Made by a program: the position numbers and the translations under genes
NCBI RefSeq assembly: GCF_905115235.1
Contig: NC_051849.1
Span: forward strand, 134,956,712 to 135,020,711
DNA from: Hermetia illucens
Lineage: Eukaryota; Arthropoda; Insecta; Diptera; Stratiomyidae
Direction of reading: 5' to 3'
DNA length: 64,000 bases
Shown here: positions 57,252 through 64,000 of the stretch, one piece after another
Layout: every line of letters begins with the position of its first letter
Position numbering within the stretch: position 1 is the stretch's first letter
Notes under the pieces: generated by a model
What the model saw: only the letters and a program-made list of their open reading frames with translations
Told to the model about the DNA's origin: nothing
Database searches by the model: none

Positions 57252-57509
57252 AGCACAAGGCTGTCGTACGGAAGGTCGCGGTTCAAATCTCACTGGTGGC
57301 AGTGGAATTTGTATCATAATTTGACGTCGGATATCAGACGATTCAGCTGTCAATGAGTATCTGAGTCAAATCAGAGTAATAATCTCGGGCGAGCGAAATG
57401 CTGACCACATTGCCTCCAATAGGATACTGTACGCCTGTAGTGTACCGTTACGGTCTTGAATGAAATGCTCTAACACACTTCAAGGCCCTAATCTAATTGG
57501 ATTGTTATT
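57252..57509 (+). repeat. tRNA-derived SINE, head truncated
   Basis: It starts in the head at AGCACAAGGCTGTCGTACGG and keeps GGTTCAAATCTC and the full body. It ends CAAGGCCCTAATCTAATTGG and ATTGTTATTC, with the GCGCC part of the tail lost. Confidence 0.82.
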
Positions 57510-57689
57510 CGTCTTTTAAATAGTTTTAACACAAACCGGTTACCAGACTAAAACTACTTTGTTGTCTTATGGTTTTGCCTCCCCTCATTCTCAACCTACG
57601 CCCTGTCACTGATAATCAGAATACTGATCCGACATAATTTCGAACGGTGCGCTAAGCCGCTTTACAGTAAATCAGTTTCAAGTGGAAAT

Positions 57690-58990
57690 CCTGACTCTTC
57701 CTCTTTTTCTTTAACCTTTGTCCCGTTCACAAACGCTGTTGGTTTGTTGTGATCCAGTGCGATACTTTGTGCTGTCAAAAGGCTGATCTGAATGCAGTCG
57801 CGAGGCTCAAATCCCCATCCAGCGTGCGATATTCAGACCAATATTTGCAAGTGAATTCTCCTTAGCGCGAATTGAGTGACCATACCATTGATGATGCTTC
57901 TCTCGCACGATCGGAGCAACCACATATCGATCATGGATATCCTGATTTCGGATGTGATCAAGGCGTACTACGCCACTAGTCCAAGGCAACATCTTCGTCT
58001 CCGTGAACGCGAGACGCCGTTCATTGTCTTTTATAGTCAGCCAACAAAGAGGATGACAAGGTGAACGACACTGCGGTAAATTTTAGATTAGATGATATGA
58101 TTGATATGTCGATCACAAAGAACGCCGGTTGCAACTTCATCCAGCTTGCGTTAATGCGTGAAGCAATTTCATAACGCAGCATTGATAGCATTGACTCGAG
58201 ATATTTAAATCGCTCAGTTCTGGGCAGGCTATTACCAGTGACAGTGATAGTGCTTGTTTCATGGAGATCGCATAGTGGAGTCCGTAAGGCGCTAGACTTT
58301 GCATGTCGTGACAATGTTCATAATACAAACAAAGAGGAGTGGATAGAGGGCGCTCCTTTGCTTGTTCATAGTATGCGACAGCAGCCGTATCGGACGGTAA
58401 TTTAAACATTCTTTTTCTATAGTGGTGCTTTCTTTGTAGTCAGATGGTGTTCCACCTTCCTCAATAATCCGGTTGAAGAAGTCACTGAGCCACAGTGTTG
58501 GGTCACAGCTCTTCGCTTTCCAGAACTCAGATGCGATGGCATCAGGTTTCACGCTGCTTTATTAGTGGTTTGATTCGCGCCTTATGAGAATATCGTCAAT
58601 TTGAGTTTTACTGCTTCACTCCAAACCCTTTTCCCCCATAATATCTGTTGCCGCCGCCCTGTTGTTCACCCACATGACCATTAAGATTGCCCGCAATGAC
58701 GATATAGCCAGAAGGCCACTTTCTTGGCATCGGATCGACCTGTTTGTAGTGCGTATGCGTGCGTATTGGTGAAGAAGTGAATAGTGTGATCGTCTGATAT
58801 TATGGTGATCTTCTTTGATCGTATCACATAAGCCCTCAGAGATGGCAATGCCAACATCGTATCGAGTCTATGGGCTACCAAAATAGAGAAGTTTATAGCC
58901 ATTTTTACCGCGTCCGCGCTCTAAGAATGCACAACTCCTCAATTATTGGGCATCCTCGTCAGCACCAATAAATCGCCGTTATTATTCAGA
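57690..58990 (-). mobile_element. RTE-B LINE copy, several deletions
   Basis: On -, endonuclease wording appears at 58681-58902 (RLDTMLALPSLRAYVIRSKK, TNTHAYALQTGRSDAKKVAF). An RT N-terminal part at 58292-58552 reads MKPDAIASEFWKAKSCDPTL. The thumb at 58021-58314 reads VTGNSLPRTERFKYLESMLS, and the C-terminal WTSGVVRLDHIRNQDIHDRY lies at 57807-57992. The catalytic YADD part is deleted. Its 3' end lies near 57690-57730 (AACCTTTGTCCCGTTCACAA on +), matching the RTE-B end at 28.97 kb. Confidence 0.8.
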
Positions 58991-59171
58991 TAGTAAGACA
59001 GAAAAGGTCCTTTGGGAACAGAGGATTCAGCTAAAAGCTAGAAATTACAAATTGGCAATATATTGTAAGTATATGTCTCTTGTTTTTAGTATTTGTCCAA
59101 ATTCGACTAATGATGTTATTCTGAATTTACGGTTAAATTATGTTCCGTATTTCACTTCTTTAATATTGGGT
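58991..59171. other. Unassigned sequence
   Basis: Short unique stretch between LINE copies; nothing recognised. Confidence 0.35.
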
Positions 59172-59182
59172 ATATTAACCCA

Positions 59183-59850
59183 TTAACCCAAACAGGAAGA
59201 ATAAAGATAGGAAATACAACTTTGAGACCGTTGATAATTTCTCCTATCTAGGGTCGAAAATCACAACCGATAACAGCTACGATGATGAAATCCGCGAAGG
59301 TTGTTGTCAGCCAACAGAGCCTATTTCAGCTTATAAAAACCGTTCCGCTCGAAACGTCTCACCATAGGGTCAAAGTTCTTACTGTACAAGACTATGATCT
59401 TGCCAGTCCTCATGTATTCCTCGAAACTTGAGTTCTTAGCAAGAAAAATTGCGAACTCTTGGCCGCGTTCGAGAGAAGAATCCTCCGAAGAATTTTTGGC
59501 TCCCTACATGAGGATGGACGATTCCGTAGCCTACACAATGACGAAATCGCGTCGTATCGCGAGCGGTTGTGGATAAAATCGGGCTCAATAGGTTACGGTG
59601 GGCGGGGTCACTTAATCCGTATGGATGAGAATGATCCCACCCGGAAAGTGTATAAGGGCAGTATCTATGGTAGAAAAGAAGACGAGGCAGACCCTGCCTA
59701 GATGGAGCGACGGCGTAGGTCAGGACGCCAGACAGCTTTTACGGATATCGAATTGGTGGACCTCGACGCAAAACCGGGATGTCTGGAGTTCCTATTAAGA
59801 CAGGCCTAGACCGGATACCGGTTGTTGCGCCGTTGATGATGATGATGATG
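59183..59850 (+). mobile_element. RTE-A LINE copy 5, truncated, with target duplication
   Basis: This is the last about 670 bp of RTE-A: TTTGAGACCGTTGATAATTT (thumb), then RRILRRIFGSLHEDGRFRSL and GYGGRGHLIRMDENDPTRKV near the polymerase end. The 3' end is CCGGTTGTTGCGCCGTTGAT and GAT repeats. An 11-bp repeat ATATTAACCCA at 59172-59182 and 59851-59861 marks the insertion site. Confidence 0.9.
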
Positions 59851-59861
59851 ATATTAACCCA

Positions 59862-61126
59862 CTATATCGTATTTAATATAAGATTTAATGTAATTTTGAG
59901 TATATTTGGACTACGAAAGGCCAAAGGAAGAATCAAGAAAATTTCCCTTATGCCTCACAAGCTTTTTAAATTAATACTTTCATGATATTCCAGTCAAACC
60001 GATCGCTAATGGAATATACATATATGTTAAAGTTTATGATTCCCGATGACGTAGTTTGAAAAAAAAAATACTTTACTTGTAGCCTTTATGTTGATGAGCA
60101 CTGGAAATTGAAGGGTCCCAAACTTCTTATTCAACTTAGCATACCCAAGGGAAAAAACCAATTAAAGCATTAAACATTTCAAGCAGATAATTCTTATTTA
60201 ACAAATTATATAGGCTTACAAGCCTTATCGCTCTGTGAAATAGAAGATGCACGAACAATGATGCTCCCCCATACAAACGTACAGTGAATGTATGTCTGTT
60301 TGTTAAATGAACCTTTAGCGAGGTAAATGAAAACACTGAGAACCCAAACAAAACTTTAGTAAAATTGATAAGGATTCTATGAGGGGTCAGTCGTGATTAA
60401 ATAATGGTTGAAGTGAGATATTTTTAAATTGATGGCAATATGCCTTTTGCGGAATTAGACCTGTGAAGAGTTTTCTATTAGTGATATTCAAAGTTTTCAT
60501 ACAATGAAATAATTCGTGCTTATTTTGAATGATAATCAAGAAAATAACGTATAATGGAGAAGTAGAAAATTTGCGAAATTTAATTTTAGATTTACCAATA
60601 AATCCGCGATTCATTTCAGATTGTCGTACAAACTTAAGATTTTCGTGAAAACGGTGTTTTTCTTCCTTTTAGCATGCAGTTGGTACCGATTCTTGCTGTT
60701 TCCTACTTATGTAAGTGAGGTTTACGACAAGTACCGGAATACGCAAAATAACGCCTTTTAGTTTAAGAGGGAGCAGTTACAGATACGGTTATGCTTTACG
60801 AACGCACCAAGTGATATAAAATGTCTTGCATTTGTTTTATTTCGAATCAAGAACGAAATTCCTAAGCTAGGAAGGCCATATTTGGTTATTTGTATGAGTC
60901 CTTTCCTCAATAATATATAGTGCTACCGGTACAAATACAGATAACTAATTTCAAGTGATTTGTAGTGGTGTGGCGAAGTATGTAAAGTGTGGTAATTGCT
61001 GTAGCTTCACTGGTTGCAAATTTTCTTATATTTGTTTACTTTTGAAAGCTCTATTCTTGAAATTATTATAGTTGTTAATTGTGCGAAAGTCTTGTTAGCG
61101 GGTCCATATGATCACAAGCCATTTTT
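59862..61126. other. 1.3 kb without a recognised gene
   Basis: The frames on both strands are short. A stretch near 60260-60375 (GATGCTCCCCCATACAAACG, AACAAAACTTTAGTAAAATT) may be a decayed DLE fragment. Confidence 0.35.
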
Positions 61127-61300
61127 GAGGTTTTGTGTGGAACAAATCCTTATTAAAATCGATTCAATGTCTGTCCGTTTATCTGTTTTTTCTTTTAGAG
61201 GTGGAAAGTGTCGAAAGCCACCGTGTGGGGCTAAAACTACCTTTCCTCATCCGCTATGCCCCACGAAACTATCTAAAGACATCACATGTGGGGTAAGTTA
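61127..61300 (+). repeat. DLE 5' end fragment
   Basis: GAGGTTTTGTGTGGAACAAA, then TTATTAAAATCGATTCAATG and TCTGTCCG match the DLE start. The sequence then departs from the family. Confidence 0.6.
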
Positions 61301-61349
61301 AAACCCTACCGGCTTACCCCTATGGTGAAAATTGTTCGCTCCATGCCGT

Positions 61350-63025
61350 TTTTTTCGTAAGCGCTCTAACCTTCGAAGGTCCTCCTGAATACAGCTACTA
61401 ACTGCATTCTACACTTCTTGGGATTCGAGCATTTGCGGAATGATCGTCTCCACTTGTAAGGGTCTTGTCAAGAGAAGTTGAAGCGGTTCCCTCTCATTTA
61501 CACATCTCGGACATATCAACAGTATGTGCTCCGTGTGCTCGTAGCCGTTTATACACTCAGGACAGAAGGGAGAATTGCCATGTCAAAACGATGTAAATAC
61601 CTACGGTATCCAACCATACCCAGTTAGAAACTGGGTCAAGTGATAGTGAGCATCTCCATGGCTACGCATAATCCAAAGCTGGATATTTGGAATCAGCATG
61701 TGCGTCCACCTCCCCTTGTGAGAATTACCCCAACGTTCCTGCCACACCCTCTCTTGTCGTTGTCGATCTTCAGCATTATGGTCACTGCGTGCTTTCAAAT
61801 TATACAGTGTTCGCATCTCTCAGCCGAAAATACAAATGGGCACCATTTCCGCGGCTACGAAAGCTATTTCGTTATTCGAAATGCGTTAGCGACTCTTAAT
61901 ATATTCAGACGATATACTAAAATAACTTCTCCTATACGCCTGAACATTAAGGACTTTTTGTCCAAACTGGTGCTTCATTACAGTCAAATGAATGAAAAAC
62001 ACTCTTGCTAGTAAGAGCCTCGTCGGTGGTTTTGATCCTCCAATATTGGGCTTCATGCCAGTTAGCACAGCAACAACTTTCGTTGCTTTCTCGCCCGCGT
62101 AGCTTAAGCGTTCCTTGAAGGTTAATCGATAATCCAGCATAACGCCGACGTATTTAACGAAAGGGCTAGGATTCTATCCCATACTGTCAGATACGAAACC
62201 GTGGAATTTTCTTTCAGTTTACAGCCTTACTTCTAATCCGTGTGATACCAACCCAACTTGATCAGTTTAACCGATATCTCACATGTCCAGATGACATCCT
62301 CTGGGTGTTTGTCTACTACAACAATTGGAATGTCGTCGATGTGGTCATACATCACGTTCCAGAGCAGCGATCCCAGCACTGATCTTTGACACACTCCGCC
62401 GGTTATCAAATATTCAACGGATATGTGCTGAAAATTCGTGGCCATATTCAGCTGTCTTAAGGATTTTATATGCTGCCATTGCGCTGAGTTGAAAGCATTC
62501 CTCACGTCGAGGGTGGTGATGGCACAGTATTTTTGGTACCGCCCTGTCACCTTATACCTGCAATTGCTGGGTTGATAGCATCCACTGTTGATCGGCCGGC
62601 GCGAAAACCGTATTGTTGTGTGGACATGCCTCCTGCTTCCGCTACAATTGGGAGCAGCCTGTTGCATATAATGCGCTTCAGAAACTTTCTCATACTGTCA
62701 AGCAAGCAAATGGGGCCATACGAGGATGGCTCTCCAGTGGTTTATCACTCTTTGGTAGTAGCACCAGCATTTGTCTTTTCCACGGAGTCGGGAAGATGCC
62801 TTCTTCCAGGCAGGTATTAAAAGTGGAAATGAACCACTTTTGCTTTTATCGCCGCCTTCAAAGTTACGTTCGGTATTCCGTCGAGCCCAAGTGCTTTTTT
62901 AGCCCCTACCTTTTCGCAGGTCATGGTAAGCTCATCCTCTGTTATACTTGGGATATCCTTTGTGGGGTGCCCTCTTTCTACCGCAATAATGCATTTGCTT
63001 TGTTGTGGGAATAGAGTGGCCACTA
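61350..63025 (-). mobile_element. R1-type LINE polymerase, N- and mid-region
   Basis: On -, RT begins at 63023 (ITEDELTMTCEKVGAKKALG then LDGIPN, the K.PG.DGIPN motif). Motif A reads YCAITTLDVRNAFNSAQW at 62233-62667, and GSLLWNVMYDHIDDIP follows. The thumb lies at 61886-62140 (TFKERLSYAGEKATKVVAVL). At 61601-61816 is RWTHMLIPNIQLWIMRSHGD and YHLTQFLTGYG, typical of R1-clade polymerases. The C-terminal knuckle FCPECINGYEHTEHILLICP lies near 61490-61570. Frame changes separate these parts and the YADD box is missing. Confidence 0.8.
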
Positions 63026-63747
63026 TTTTTCGTAATAAAACTGATTATTTTTGATATTGGATAAAACGTAGGTAGTGAGAGCTCAAAATATGTGCCCCAG
63101 AAGTGAAACAGGTCTCGTTTTGTGAACCTACCCAACCGAAAAAATCTAAGAAATATCACAATGATGCATCCCTACAGAATCTAGGCCTCAAAATACATCC
63201 AACTTCGATATCTCCACAAATAAAGTTAATAATAGTGTATTACCATATTTTGGAAATTTACCCGAAAGTCCCCCTTAAGTTTATCCTAGAAGTACAAATT
63301 AAAGTTATTGAAATCCAAAATATTGCATTTCACATAAATTTATTGTATTCTAGGGCGTGTATGATGTCATCGTCATATGTATAAAGTGAACTTATATGAA
63401 CGGCGGGGTCCCTGGAGTCTCCATGATTGGAGACAGGAATGTGTCTGCATACGTATATGCTAATGAAATTTGCGGGTAGTGTTCAATAAGATTGACGTGT
63501 GTGTATGTATGCTTTTGTGCACAGAGTAAGTGAAAATGTGTGAATATGCGTTAGATCAATTTTGTGCACAATATTTATGTCTTTAATTTGTATGTACATA
63601 CGTGTATTTTGGTTGGCATATATGACGGAACATTTTGCTTTCTTAACTATGTACGAATGGAAAAACGTGCATAGAGAGTTGCTTACATAAGATAAACACA
63701 AAACCTTTATACCTGAAGCGCTGAGCTTCCGGTATTCCGACTTGTTA
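63026..63747 (+). repeat. DLE copy, 5'-truncated, with tail
   Basis: It shares AACAGGTCTCGTTTTGTGAA, AGTTAATAATAGTGTATTAC, the GCGGGTAGTG block and CACATAAG-like sequence. It ends with the GAAGCGCTGAGCTTCCGGTA hairpin tail and TTCCGACTTGTT. It directly abuts the 5' limit of the R1-type LINE. Confidence 0.78.
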
Positions 63748-64000
63748 ATTAATATTGAGGAGATGGCTTAATATAGAAGAATATTGCTAAGGTGACGTAA
63801 TGTAAGAACCCAATGGCTTATGGGAGAATATTTTGGGGCAGCAGCATGTCGACAAAAAGTCCCCATCGAGCTATGCAAGACTGACGCAACGATGGAAAGA
63901 CTACTCCATGTGCCTCAAAATGTGGTATTTAATGAAAACAGGAAAATATTGGTAATTAAACTGCTAATGGCAAAAAAATCAACTTGAGGAAAAAATCATA
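63748..64000. other. Window end, unassigned
   Basis: No gene or repeat was recognised in the last 253 bp. Confidence 0.35.

Overview
The window looks like intergenic and intronic DNA from an insect, most likely a fly (Diptera). It is AT-rich. Its genes have short introns (56-160 bp) with GT/AG borders, and most of the sequence is dead transposable elements of types common in flies: mariner, RTE and R1/LOA-type LINEs, a tRNA-derived SINE, and a fragment resembling Penelope. The species cannot be named from sequence alone. No bacterial genes, CRISPR array, rRNA, stand-alone tRNA gene or convincing LTR/viral element was seen.

Three host genes can be named. EIF1AD (13511-13975, +) is an intact single-exon S1-like RNA-binding protein gene. 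CEP97 (17066-24749, -) is a centriole-capping leucine-rich-repeat/IQ protein. I could place 12 exons with phase-compatible splice sites, giving 842 codons plus a stop. Its 4.45-kb tenth intron holds an antisense RTE LINE. RPA3 (39776-40170, +) is the 14-kDa RPA subunit, with one 56-bp intron. Two more probable multi-exon genes could not be named: 8806-9858 (+, six exons, ends 33 bp before AATAAA) and 29878-30913 (+, three exons, start codon 4 bp from a repeat end).

The remainder is nested repeats. A dispersed non-coding family, here called DLE, has palindromic ends and a TCTG/CAGA-rich block that recall the DINE-1/INE-1 Helentron-derived elements of Drosophila. It has about a dozen copies in at least three subfamilies. 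RTE-A (five copies) ends in TTGTTGCGCCGTTGATGATG. The SINE (six copies) ends in a very similar TTGTTGCGCC(AAC)GATTATT tail, which suggests RTE-A machinery moves the SINE. RTE-B is a second RTE-like LINE with four copies or pieces. Four mariner remnants, R1-type LINE pieces and LOA/I-type LINE pieces with RNase H fill 24.9-26.8, 31.2-31.8, 35-45 and 47.4-49 kb and 61.3-63 kb.

Region by region: 0-1.4 kb nothing recognised; 1.4-8.5 kb DLE copies, SINEs, RTE-A; 8.8-9.9 kb unnamed gene; 9.9-12.6 kb nothing recognised; 12.6-13.0 kb Penelope-like piece; 13.5-14.0 kb EIF1AD; 14.2-15.7 kb RTE-A, RTE-B and Tc1-like scraps; 17.0-24.75 kb CEP97; 25-26.8 kb mariners and SINE; 28-29.9 kb triple nest; 29.9-30.9 kb unnamed gene; 31-38.4 kb mariner, DLE, RTE-B, LOA-type LINE; 39.7-40.2 kb RPA3; 40.2-44.7 kb LINE remains; 45.2-46.3 kb DLE with a MITE inside; 47.4-49 kb mariner then R1-type LINE; 50.6-51.7 kb RTE-A; 52.4-54.7 kb a large inverted duplication; 54.2-55.5 kb DLE and SINE; 57.2-59.85 kb SINE, RTE-B, RTE-A; 61.1-63.75 kb R1-type LINE and DLE.
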